Shown in pieces: positions 36,301-47,094 of a DNA stretch of 64,000 nucleotides (position 1 is its first letter; every line of letters begins with the position of its first letter). Below the pieces are notes generated by a model. It saw only the letters and a list, made by a program, of their open reading frames with translations. It had not been told where the DNA came from and did not search any database. The translations under genes were made by a program, and so were the position numbers. Source of the DNA: Annona cherimola. Lineage: Eukaryota; Streptophyta; Magnoliopsida; Magnoliales; Annonaceae. The stretch lies in NCBI GenBank assembly GCA_030490835.1, contig CM059972.1:52371563-52435562 (forward strand), in the 5' to 3' direction.

Positions 36301-39195
36301 TAAAATCAAAATATCAAACGTATAAATCATATGATCATCCAGCAGGTGGCTTTAATAATTAAAAATCAAAACTGAAATTATTTGAATAGGGGACAAGATG
36401 AGCATCATATCTGAAATAATAAAATATGCTGACGATCAAAATGAAGAATGCCTGGAGCGTTTGACTTTAATTGATGCTGCTGTCCATGCCTTTCTCTTCC
36501 CTTCTTTTATCTCTCCTTGCTAATGCATGCACGTCCAGCACTCTCTTCTCATCTTCAGCCTCTTTTCATACTCCTCTTATACGGTTTACCATGGTTAAAA
36601 ACCATGGTCACCGTTTAGCATGGATACAGGTGTTGCACCTGTTGCATTTCATGCATTTTTGCTACAGCTGCTGCCCACGTAAATTGCCAGCAATTCTTAG
36701 GTTAAATTTTTTATTTTTTTATATTGTACAAAAAAAAAATCTTTGAACGCACCTGTAATCAGTGTTGTCAGAACCGGACCGGACCGGCCGGTCGGACCGG
36801 TCCAGGTTCCGGTTCGGTTCGGTGCGGTTCGGTTCAAATGTGAAAAACCGTCCGAACCGGTGAACCGACGGTCGAACCGGAATATCCGGTCCAACCTGGT
36901 TCGACCGGTCGGACGGGGCTGGCCCTTGTATTCTAATAATATATATTTAAAAAAACGAATGGAAAAAACCGTCGAATGCTCAAATCGCCCGCTCGCCTTC
37001 CTCACCTCACTGCTAAAACCCTAAGTCCCTAACCTGTCGCCGCTCCCGATTCTGCCTCACCGAAACACCTCACCCGCTCAGCGCTCGCCCGCAGCGCCGG
37101 CACGCACCTGCTTCGTCTTCAACGACGACACGCTGTGTTCCCGCATTGTCCCCTGGCCTGCCCGCCCGCCCAAACGCGCCCATGCCACCCGCCGCATCGT
37201 CCGCCCAGGCTTCGTCCTCAGCATTGGCGCGCGTCGCCCCCGCGCCCTCCGCCGCAGCAACCGTCGCCCTCGCTTTGTCTTCAGCACCAGCACGGGCCGC
37301 CGCCGCACCGTTCGTCGCGTAATCCTCCGGCAGCTCGCCCGCCCAACACACGCCCACGCCGTCCGCCGGCATTTCTTCCTCAGCGTCGACACGCGCCGCC
37401 GCTGCACGCCCAGCACGCCCCCACGCCGTCCACCACACTGTGCGCCGCTTCGTCCGCCAAGCTCACCTTGAGCTGTCGTTCGCCATCTCACCGGTCGCCG
37501 GCAGGCTGGTCGCCATCTTGCTGTCCGCTCACTGCTTGCTGTCTCGCTCTTCGTCATCTCGCCGTCTCGCTGGTAGCTTTCTTCAAGACTCCAAGTCGTT
37601 GTCGTTGCATCCGGGACAGTGTTATATTATTATAATTTATTTCATTGTTCAAATTTTCAACACTTACTAATTTTTTTTATTTCTTATTTTGTCAGGTATG
37701 GTTATAGCAATTTATCAAGGTACTGAGATAAAGAGGAAGAATTCATGGCTTATTTCAAGTTTAAGCATTTCAGGTTAGTTAATGTAGTTTATTTTTTAAA
37801 AAATTCATGCTTAAAGATTTTTTAAAACTTGCTAGTAATTTTTTTTGCATGGTCCGTACTTATATTGTTGTCCTTAAAATCTAACATATATATTTAGGAT
37901 TTATAAAAATATAATTTTATCAATATATTTATTTAAAATTTAAAAATTTAATATTTATGACATCATATATATGTCATGCTGACGTCACCGGTTCAAACCG
38001 GTTTGATTAACCGGTTGAACCGGTTGGAACCAGACCAGTTCCTTTACCGGTTCAATCATCGGTTCGGTTCTGACAACACTGCCTGTAATTGCTGCTGTCC
38101 ATATAATATCGGACATTTATTTTGCTGCCCACGTACGTTCTTTCATGCAGAAATTTTTTTTATTTTATTTGCATTAATAAATTAATTCATAACTGCCTAC
38201 ATACACACTTATATATTATGAAAATTTTTCTTATTAATATATATACAATTACTCACAAAATGTACCTTTTAGAATTTTGAAAAAAATTTCTATTTTATTT
38301 TAATTAACTAATTCATATTTAGATAAAAATATATTTTTTTAAAATAGGCTTATCCATAAAATTTCACCTCAATTGGAGCGAAGTACATATTTGAACTTAA
38401 TTAAAATCATATTTTGGCATAAAATTTCATTTTTAAAAACTTGTAGACATGTTTTTCAAAATTTAATCCATTCATTATGTAGGGTATATTAAAATAGGCT
38501 TGCTAAAAAATTTTCATCTCGAACAACCTTATATACATCAAGATATTAATTTACTAATTAATTATACGAAAATAATAAATATCCACTAGACGTAAATTAT
38601 TTTTCATAATCTATTCCGTCTAGATTAAAGAGCACATAATTTAGTATTTTCTATTTAATTTTCTTGTCCATCTGAGTTATACATGCTTAGATCTAATGAA
38701 AACAATAAGGATAAATATAAGCTCTTGATTAGAGCTCCTAATTGGTCAAAATTTTTCCATTAATTTTTATTTTTCTATAAGGTCTGTAAATTTAAACAGT
38801 TTCACTTAGCATTATTCGGAATTTTGAAATTCCTTCCCTAAAAATTTGTAAAAATTCATTTTCATATCCAATCTTTATGAAATCATAAATTACCCTTCAT
38901 TTTCTTAAAAATTCCAAATATAACATTTGTAGACTTCAATTAAGTTTCCTTTTTGTCTCAACTCCTATTTTGTCCTATTGTGAGAAACTTCTTTTTTCGT
39001 CTTTTGTGATTAAGTTAATCCAAAGTGATTAACTTATCACTTTATCTTAATCACATGATTACTATTTATTAAATTAATTATTTGATCCTTCAACTCCATA
39101 TATTACAAAATCATATATTTAAAAAAAATCAATACATTACCTAGGGTTCATGACCTTAAGGTTTCATACATGGTCCTAAAATTTGGGATTCTACA
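33344..39195 (-). mobile_element. Very long solo LTR (G2-like) inside gypsy pol, TSD TAGCT
   Basis: On the plus strand it starts TGTGGAGCCCCCGACC and ends GGGATTCTACA. TAGCT flanks both ends (33339-33343 and 39196-39200), and removing it restores an open pol frame. The span is 5852 bp; without the hAT-like insertion (36760-38081) and its 8-bp duplication it is about 4.5 kb. It shares with G1 and G2 the block near its start 'caggattgttgccctgatcac' and the 'gcgccgccggcct' segment near 34015. With the 16865-16905 part of the G2 solo LTR it shares 'cagctgatcctg'-type text (35707). It is therefore a third length variant of the same lineage. Confidence 0.82.
36760..38081. mobile_element. hAT-like non-autonomous element with a GC-rich interior, TSD CCTGTAAT
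   Basis: Both ends read CAGTGTTGTCAGAACCG inward (17-bp perfect terminal inverted repeats). They are flanked by identical 8-bp duplications CCTGTAAT (36752-36759 and 38082-38089), the hAT signature. Subterminal regions are full of GAACCGG/CCGGTTC motifs. The interior from about 37030 to 37640 is strongly GC-rich, unlike its AT-rich host, and has overlapping frames rich in Pro, Arg and Ala. No transposase or hAT dimerisation domain is visible. The GC-rich part may be a captured exon or the 5' end of a lost transposase gene. Confidence 0.85.
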
Positions 39196-39462
39196 TAGCT
39201 CCCAAGTAGCTTCGGATTCTGAATATCGATTCCATTGTACCATTACATATTCGATCTCTCTGTTCTGAAGCTTCTTGATCTTGAAATTCAATATTTTGAT
39301 TGGCCTTTCCTCATAGTTCAAGTGTTCTTGGATTGACAAATTTTCTGCTATCAACACATTGGTAGGATCGAAAATATATTTTCTGAGCATGAAGATGTGA
39401 AACACATTGTGGATGACACTTAGGGCTGGAGGCAAGACTATTCTATAGCCTGGGCTGTCCAT
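39196..39462 (-). pseudogene. Gypsy pol fragment: integrase C-terminus and chromodomain
   Basis: The minus-strand frame contains the integrase tail of plant Ty3/gypsy chromoviruses (LPPALSVIHNVFH, then MLRKYIFDPT) followed by a chromodomain-like part ending in WNRYSESEATWEL. The chromodomain is thought to guide integration to particular chromatin. Protease, reverse transcriptase, RNase H and the integrase core are all missing. The fragment is joined directly to a gag stub upstream, in a different frame. It continues at 33343. Confidence 0.82.
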
Positions 39463-39683
39463 TGCTGCATAGCTTTCTCGATTGCCGTAGCTATTCTTTC
39501 TTCTATATTGACATCCGCTTGAGGTCTAGGGCTTTCCTCTTGCCGTGGGCGGGTCCTAGAGGATTGCTCTTAAGATTCTGCCCTATAAGTTCTTTTACTG
39601 GCTTCGCCCATTGCTTGATCAATTGATTCTTCCATTAGGGCCTTTCCTTTGTTAGCTCTTGCATTAGCTCTGGTGAGCGGCAT
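39463..39683 (-). pseudogene. Gypsy gag N-terminal stub
   Basis: An ATG at 39683 opens a frame beginning MPLTRANARANKGKALMEES, Arg/Lys/Glu-rich like the start of gypsy gag proteins. It has an in-frame TAA after about 38 codons and ends at the join with the pol remnant near 39460. The frame does not continue into pol. An internal deletion of most of the element, several kilobases in a normal gypsy, explains the arrangement. The gag call rests mainly on position and composition. Confidence 0.5.
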
Positions 39684-40055
39684 TTTCAACTTCATAAAAC
39701 ATTTATTAGTATAACATCAATATTCATCATTAAATACTTAAATAAATTCAAACATATAATCACATGATCACATAATTCACATGTATTATCATAAATTATC
39801 AACAATCCATTTATCCATCAGTCAAACTTTTGTACACAGACTAACTTAGCCTTATGTACCTGTTCCCAATAATATTTACATATTTATATAAAAAAAGAAA
39901 AATAGGATGTCTTGACGGTGGCAGTGTCTTTAACGTCCCCTTCTTCTTAACCTCAGGAACCTTCCGAGACTGAAGGGTACCTGTGTGGGTTCCTCAGTGA
40001 CCGTACTGGTATCAGACCAGTCTTGAGGTCCTGGGTTCTAGTCATCTTCTTCGCT
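39684..40055 (-). other. Leader-like region between the gag stub and the neighbouring G2 LTR
   Basis: About 370 bp lie between the gag start and the LTR beginning at 40056, as expected for a gypsy 5' leader. No minus-strand primer-binding site is evident right beside the LTR. On the plus strand TGGTATCAGA (40007-40016) matches the start of initiator-Met-tRNA primer sites, and 'ggtcctgggttctagtc' follows, but its orientation is opposite to the gag stub. Confidence 0.35.
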
Positions 40056-40599
40056 TGTGGCACCCCAAACCGAGACGTTACTTCCTTTCCTCAAGACCTT
40101 ATTGATTGGTAAATGTGAATCAGGATTGTTGCCCTGATCACGCGGTGGGTTCTTAATTGGAATTCGTCCAAATTTTTTTTCGTTTTTTCATTCATTGTTA
40201 TTTCATTTATAACATGAGCGATGGTACACTTGTACATATCCTTTAAACCATTTCAACATGCTGTTATACATCATAGGACCTTTTGACCTAATCATGACAT
40301 TGCCATTCCAGACATACATTCATCCATACATACATTCATTCATTAGTTCTCCTAGAACTTAGAACTTTAAATAAATTCATATACGTCAGCATACCTGAAT
40401 ACTTTCATTCATATCATTCCACTCACCATGGCTAATCCTTTTAGCCCACATTGTACTATCTCGTACCTTTTCTCCATTTCTTAAGTCCTCGACCGCTTGA
40501 GTCTCCCAGTACTTGTCTAAGGTTTGGAAATTAAAATGTGAGTGATAACTTAGTAAGCAAGCATTTTATCTTTTAGGGCAAGACTTCCTTGAAAATCAT

Positions 40600-41080
40600 T
40601 TTCTAAAATATTTTTCTCATAAATCATTTTGTCCAAGGGACATTTTATGTTCCAAAACATCTTGACATAAACCATATTTGGCAATGGACATTCTCATGTC
40701 AACGGAAAGACGTTTTTCCACATAAATCATCTTGGAACTGGATGTTCATACGTCCTAAAATATTTTTCCATGTAAACCTTGTTGGAAACGGACGTTTATA
40801 CGTCCTAAAATATTTTTCACATAAACACTTTGGTAATGGACATTTTTATGTCCAAAATATATTTTACATAAGCCTTTTTGGCAATGGACATTCACATGTT
40901 CTCAAACACTTTTATCCCTTAAACTCTTTTAGAAACGGACATTTTTATGTCCGCACATGTTCCAACATAAATTCTTTTAGGAAATAGACATTCTCATGTC
41001 CAACCATTTTTCCACATAAACCTTTTGGAAATGGACATTCTTATGTCCAAAATATTTTCCAACATAAACCCTTTTTCATA
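40600..41080 (-). repeat. About 50-60-bp tandem repeat with GGACAT...ATGTCC core (inverse of 21060-21680)
   Basis: About nine diverged units such as 'ggacatttttatgtcc' separated by 'aaaatatttttcacataaac'-type spacers. Unit number and phase differ from the copy in the 15244 LTR, so the array has changed length independently. Confidence 0.75.
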
Positions 41081-41550
41081 ATCCCCATCTTTGCGCTTGT
41101 TTATAGCAACAAGTCATAAATCCTTTTCATTAAAATTTTTGCATAAAAACCATTTTTTTATTCGTAATATTTACACATTTTGTGTAAAACACCCTGCTTT
41201 TAGGGTAACTTATACATAATAGCTCATAAGAATCCAATTTAGGATAACTTTTCATATAAATGCTTTTATATCCCAATCTTTGGGCTTTTGAAAAGCAAAA
41301 CGTATGCAAATGCATTTCTCCTCATCCAGTAGTGACACTTAGAAAGTGATCATGCTACATTTTGGAAGAAAATCCTTAACAGCACGCTAGCCAGGCAGAT
41401 GTTCCTTTATCTTGCTCCCATCTCAGGGAGGGCGTCGCTGGCACTCTGCCATCCCTTAGCGACTTGGCCATATGTAGAGTGGGCCCCGATCATTCCAACC
41501 GTGCTCTACAATCGGCCTGTTCCTTGTACTGGTGCACCATATATCATTAT

Positions 41551-41720
41551 GACGGACCGCAGTCTGTTTGGTTTAAAGTATTACAGACCGCAGCCCGTAT
41601 CCTTTAAAACCGGGATCACAGACCTCAGTCTGCATCCATAAATTAAAAACATCACAGACCGAAGTCTGTGTCTTTTAAAAAAATCATTTTTAGAAACACA
41701 TCACAGACCACAATCCGTGT
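41551..41720 (-). repeat. Array of ACAGACCGCAGTCTGT-type palindromes
   Basis: Five variants (ggaccgcagtctgt, agaccgcagcccgt, agacctcagtctgc, agaccgaagtctgt, agaccacaatccgt), about 30-50 bp apart. It corresponds to 18555-18719 in the other G2 LTR. Confidence 0.65.
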
Positions 41721-44700
41721 CAACTTGTAAAGCGAGCTCACCCACTTAAAACAAGTTGTCATTTGAAATCTAATTTTAGGATGACCTTCCTTAAATTCTT
41801 TCGGAAATATTTTGATAAACATTTGAATTATTTGAAAAATAATACATCTTAAAATCCTTATAAAAGAATTTTGAAACCTTTGAATTTTCAAAATTAAACT
41901 ATATATTTTCTAATATTTTCTTGGTTTCCATTTCGGGGCCTTTTTGCTCACAAAAGTTATGCAATTATGCTACCCCTTCTCAACCACCCTAAAATCAATT
42001 TCTTGTCCACATATCAATTTTGTCATTTTTACACAAAGGAGCCTTGCATGATCTTTTGTATGCTACTTTAGCAACCCGAAATCGAACTATTTTAAGAAAA
42101 TCAACTTATGAGGTTGGTCATCCTTAAATTCCATTTAACAACATTAGTATAAATATTTTTCAAGATATTTTCAATATAGATTTCCTTATCTAAAGGAAAT
42201 CAAAACTTTTCGAATATCATTTTAAAACATATGGACTATGTCCAAATCATCATTTATTATTTAATTATTATGACCTAGTAAAACAAATCTTTTTCATAAA
42301 TCAATTCTCCTTTTCCTTTTTCTTTCATAAACATAATTGTTTATCACAAATTATTGTAGAAATAACACAAAACTCATTTACAAACAATACTTTGTGAAAA
42401 AGGGTAAAATTCTCTTTTTCTTATAAAATACTTTTGAAACAACATCATAAAGAACTTGCTTGCTTAAAAGCAAATTCTTAAAACCATTGGTATCAAACAT
42501 GAAATCCTTTGAAAACATTATTATGGAGAACTTGCTTACTCATAAGCAAAATTCTCAATTCCATTAACATAAAGCATTACCAATTTTTGGCAACACTGAT
42601 GATAAAATCTTTATCTTAAAACGTATTGCTTGCTTCTCATAAAGCAAACCTTGAGGCTTTTCCTTAAAGCCATTCTTTTTCAAAACTTACGACTTTCATT
42701 AAAGCCTTCATTTTCCAAAACTTGTGGCTTTTTATTAAAGCCATCATTTTCAAAACTTGTGCTTGCCCATTCATTTAAATATAAACATAAACATTTCAAT
42801 CATATCAATCACATAGAAAGAAAATAGCATTTTAGAAAGTTCGCTTGCTTATTTGAGATCGCCATAATCCCTTTCCTTCCATTCTTTTCTTTGCCTTTGC
42901 CTAAATAAATGAAAATAATATTTTATTTATTTGCATCGTCTTCAAATACTTATATTCCTTAGGTCTTCCAACCTACATAAGTTCATCTAACTTAACCCAC
43001 TTGTCTTTCAAGTCGGGTATTCATATTTAGCAACATACCCTACACATATCAATAATCCATTCATTTTTGATACCCTTATGTAGGGTAAACTTACATACAT
43101 ATAACAATCATTCATTAAATCATTATTTGGAAGTTCATTACCTCCATTTATCATTTTTAACATATTTTCCATTTTTCATACAACGGTGCTCATTTTAAGC
43201 ACTTAGTTGCTAACTTAGACATCATCTAATAATCTCAAAATTTGAGATTATCATTATTTACTTAAACAACACCCTAATCCAAGTTTTTCATCATGTTGTT
43301 ATGCGTTTTTGCATTTTAACAACTTACATAATCCATATATCATTTATTCATACTTATCTCTTCATATACGTCAATTTCTCAATACATAAATCATGCGTTT
43401 CTTAAAATTTTTAACACAGAAACTTGTATCTCAATTCAGCATGATTAAACCCCTTAATTAACATATAATTTAGGGTTTATTTCTGAAATTTTAATCCATT
43501 TATCATAGGGTTCCCAAAACAGCAACTTTAGAAACCGTTTTTCGTCTTTTCAATACTCTCTTTACAACATGGTCTAAACAAATTTTTAATCCAAATTTTC
43601 CAGCATTAAACCATACTTTTCTTAACCAAAATTTAGGATATTAACACATATTTGAATCTCATAATTAAATGGTTTCCATATAACAACTTTCATATACATC
43701 TTGGGTACCCTTTGCACCCCTCTTTGGACATCCCTTTACATATCTTCAAAAAAATCATAATTAGGGTAATATTGTTTACCTCTAATATAAAAACTCATAA
43801 TAACTTATTTATATCCCATTATAAGTTAAATTCCATCACAAAAACCTGGAATTTAACATTTATCTTGATTTATTCCTTAAGCTGTCCATAATGCTGAATT
43901 CAGAAACACTGAATTTTAAAAATCTTTAATTAATATCAAATCAAGTATTTTTGATCTGAAATTTCTACCATACCTAAATAACAACATTAATTGACCAAAA
44001 TAAATATTTACAGCATGAAATATTTAGTATTTCTATTTATTTTGGTATTTTTACTCTGATGGACAGCAGCACCCCTTTTTAGACAACCTGAATTACGTAA
44101 ATTATAGGGTATATTTATACCCATAAAAACCTAATTTTTATTTTTTTATCTGATCCTAAATATGTCTTATATATCCTGTAAAATTTTCAGCACAAAATTT
44201 CTTGTATAAAAATGATTAAAAAGAATTTAGTGCAGCTGATCCTGCCACCCGTTCACTCCTGTCCAGGTTGATTTTCTCAGATTTTTAATTTACAACTTCA
44301 TTATCCTTTTAATCTGAAAACTGGGTTGTTCCTTAATTACCACATCACGAGTCTTTAAAAAACTTTTTATACTAAAAATCGTTTATTAACTATTTCTTCC
44401 ATATTTTCCTTTCCAGGTCAAGATTTACTACACATGAGTGTAGATTAGAGGATATGGGCTAATTAATCCCAAATTAAACTTTATAAATCAACTCATTTAG
44501 CTAAGAATATTTAATCCTTGAATCATGTTCTTTAAGAGGTCTTTTATAACTCAAAACCATGATTCCAAATCAAGAAGAAAACTTGGAAATTGGAAGGCTT
44601 AAACTCAGCCGGTACTTACTCGATTTCGTTGAATCTTTGCCCCTAGCTTCTCGAGCTTCTCCTTCTCTTTTTTCCCTTTCCTTTCTGGGTTGGACGTGTG

Positions 44701-44748
44701 AGGCTTGCTGAATTTTTTTTTTGGAGAATTTTCACCCCTTAGTTTCCT

Positions 44749-44753
<5 letters not shown>

Positions 44754-44785
<32 letters not shown>
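44754..44785. repeat. (CT)n microsatellite in the G2 LTR leader
   Basis: About sixteen CT dinucleotides, which is GA on the LTR's sense (minus) strand. GA-rich leaders follow the TATA box in the G1 and G2 LTRs at 6331 and 16355 as well. Confidence 0.85.
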
Positions 44786-44792
<7 letters not shown>

Positions 44793-44941
44793 CTCCTTTG
44801 CTGGAACGTCCAGCCCCATGCTCCCTCTCTTTTCTCCTTTTATTTGCCACTTTTCTTGGTGCTCAAGCAACCCTTAGGGCATTTTAGTAAATTTCATTTT
44901 CACCTTCCAAATTGCCCTCATTGCAACGTCCATGAAGCTTC

Positions 44942-46594
44942 TATTGGGTCCCGAATAGATGGCAAAACCCAAGAGGGGAGGGGTGAATTGGGTTCTTAAA
45001 ATTTCTTTGGTAACTTAAAAACTTAACCCCTTGTAGAATTAATCCCCTTGAATGAAGAAACTGAATGGAAAGCAAAGTAATAAAGAGAGCAGAAATAAAA
45101 GCAAGTAGACAAGGATTTTATAGTGGTTCGGGCAACCCCCCTACTCCACTCTTCCAAGCTCACACTCCTTGTGACTTGGGTTCCACTATTGTATTCCGCG
45201 AATACAACTAGAGCCTCTTGCTCTCTTCTAGATTCTAGCTCTAGGGGGCATCAACAACTAGAGCCTCTTGCTCTCTTCTAGATTCCAGCTCTAGGGGGCA
45301 TCAACAACTAGAGCCTCTTGCTCTCTTCTAGATTCCAGCTCTAGGGGGCATCAAACACTTAGCACAAGTAGGTGATGAGTCACACTCCAATCACACACTA
45401 CTTTGCTACCACTTGATCTTAGCTACGCAAGCTAAATCAAGTTCAACACAAACAAGTAAACAATAAAAGTAAACTACACTTTACAGGTGTGTAGAAACGA
45501 TTTAGCGCAGGGAAGAACTTGTAGATGATGGCTTTGAAGTTTCTGAATGTAGCTCTTGCAACTTGAAACACAATTCTTCCTCCTTGAGTGATTTGATCTC
45601 TTTGAAGCTCTTATGGATATGAGTTATGCTCACTTAATGATCCTCTTGTTACTCCCTCGTTCACGATGAGTTCTATTTATAATCTTGGAGGGAATCCGAA
45701 CGTTAGTGAGTAGGTGGCGCGCATTTAATGCGCCAACGTTCGAAAATAATCCGACCGTTGCGACCCAAGTCGCAGTCGGAGTCGACTTCGGATGCGACTT
45801 CACCCAAGTCGCAGATGGAGTCGACTTCGGGTGCGACTTCGCTTCTTCGTCGCAACTTCAAGTTCCAGTCAGGGTCGACTTGGGTTCTCGACTTGACCCA
45901 AGTCGCAGGTGGAGTCGACTTCGGGTTCGACTTCACCTCGACAGTTGGCTTCATGAACTTGGAACTTTGAAACTCTTGTTTTGCTTAGTCTTTCTTCCTT
46001 CAGTCCTTTTGATTCTGGAATGACTCCTCAAACTTATAGATCTTGTGATCCTTGAAGAACTTGACTTTGATTCTTCCTGGATTAGCTTGAACCTTGTGAA
46101 TCTTTGAAGGAATTAAGTCTTGCTTGGAATTTGAAACACTTGAGTTGATAATGAGCTTGTTTTCTGAAAAAATAGCTTCTGCCCGATCGAAGTCGATGTC
46201 GGAGTCGACTTCGGCTGCGACTTCACCTCAAGTCGCACGTGGAGTCGACTTGGGGTGCGACTTCGGCATTCTGCTGTTTCGAATTCAACTCTGGAAGGTT
46301 TGGCCCGACTGAAGTCGATGGTGAGGTCGACTTCGTTTGCGACTTGGCTACCCAAGTCGCAGGTGGAGTCGACTTGGCCTGCGACTTCACCTTCCCTTCT
46401 TCCGTTTTCAACTCTGGACAGTTCTGCATGTTTGAAGTCGATCTTGGAGTCGACTTGGGGATCGACTTGGCCTTCCTAACTTGATTTTCTTCAAACGTAT
46501 ATTCCTTAAACATTTCACAAACTTGTTAGTAGCCAAGACATACTCAAATTGATTTGTTAATCATCAAAATATGGATTTAGCTATATTTCCAACA
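44942..46594 (-). repeat. 3' LTR of element B (1653 bp, undeleted copy)
   Basis: It contains a TATA box (TTATAAATAG on the minus strand, 45673-45682), three 50-bp tandem copies of a 'gagcctcttgctctcttcta' unit (45205-45353), and two clusters of the GTCGAC-centred repeat (about 45760-45930 and 46190-46475). The polypurine tract adjoins its sense-strand start. Confidence 0.92.
45205..45353 (-). repeat. Three 50-bp tandem repeats in the element B LTR
   Basis: The unit starts 'caactagagcctcttgctct' and ends 'ctagggggcat'. Element A's LTRs also carry three diverged copies (about 47780-47925). The old LTRs at 23385 and 27248 have one, so the expansion is recent in the family. Confidence 0.85.
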
Positions 46595-46609
46595 ATCTCC
46601 CCCTTTTTG
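46595..46609 (-). other. Polypurine tract of element B
   Basis: On the minus strand it reads CAAAAAGGGGGAGAT directly before the 3' LTR. A second copy, GACAAAAAGGGGGAGAG, lies further upstream at about 46878-46894, and purine runs AGGGGGAGC occur near 46940-46965. Confidence 0.8.
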
Positions 46610-47094
46610 ATGATTGACAAAACCGATTTGAGTAGATACCTTTCATTAAAAATAATATGCTCATATTGCATTTTAAAATCATGCTTATGCTCATGCAAAC
46701 AGAACATTCAAATATCATGTAAGCATATCCTACTCTCCTCCCCATTCTTACTCTTCTCTTCTTACATCTCTCTCCCCTTTAATCATCTCTCTCCCTTTTA
46801 ATCGTCTCTCTCCCTTTTAATCATAAAGACTTATACTCAATTTTTCAACTCAAATACTCTTCTTCTCCTTAAATCTCTCTCCCCCTTTTTGTCAATATAT
46901 CAAAAAGATTAGAGGGTAATCAAAGAGATAGGTGGGTTAGCTCCCCCTAAATGGGTGCTCCCCCTGAGTTTATGCTTATCCAAATTTTAGATACTACTTG
47001 TTGGACATGATACCAATTGTTATTACTTGTTAGATTTTATACCACTTGATTTACCAGCTGATACCACTTGTTATAGCATTTGTTGTTTTGTTAC

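Larger units (their letters stand above)
40056..44941 (-). mobile_element. Long G2-type LTR, first part, split by copia element B
   Basis: On the plus strand it starts TGTGGCACCCCAAACC. It follows the G2 LTR of 15244-22206 in reverse order: shared end block (40110-40160), GGACAT...ATGTCC array (40600-41080), conserved 'agcgacttggccatatgtag' segment (41458), GCAGTCTGT array (41551-41720), 'cagctgatcctgccacccgtt' (44224) and a (CT)n tract (44754-44785). It is interrupted at 44942 by element B, with GCTTC duplicated, and resumes at 63366. It may be the 5' LTR of the deleted gypsy element on its left or an independent insertion. Confidence 0.78.

Noticed and set aside
37078..37635. Three overlapping 120-166-aa ORFs in the GC-rich core of the hAT-like element
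   Set aside because: Low-complexity Pro/Arg/Ala frames on both strands, expected in GC-rich DNA. None has a recognisable domain, so the region is reported as cargo of uncertain origin.
40007..40045. tRNA gene or SINE head (tggtatcagaccag, then ggtcctgggttctagtc)
   Set aside because: It has primer-site-like and T-loop-like strings but no complete cloverleaf, acceptor pairing or A box could be built.
44754..44785. CRISPR-like or satellite array
   Set aside because: It is a simple (CT)n microsatellite. No direct-repeat/spacer structure was found anywhere, and none is expected in plant nuclear DNA.
45685..46513. Overlapping ORFs on both strands with repeated VDFGCDF / KSTPxATW peptides (also at 48771-49139, 57933-58301, 62490-63284)
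   Set aside because: They follow from the GTCGAC repeat clusters in the LTRs, whose period keeps frames open on both strands. They lack starts, domains and codon structure, and lie in LTRs.
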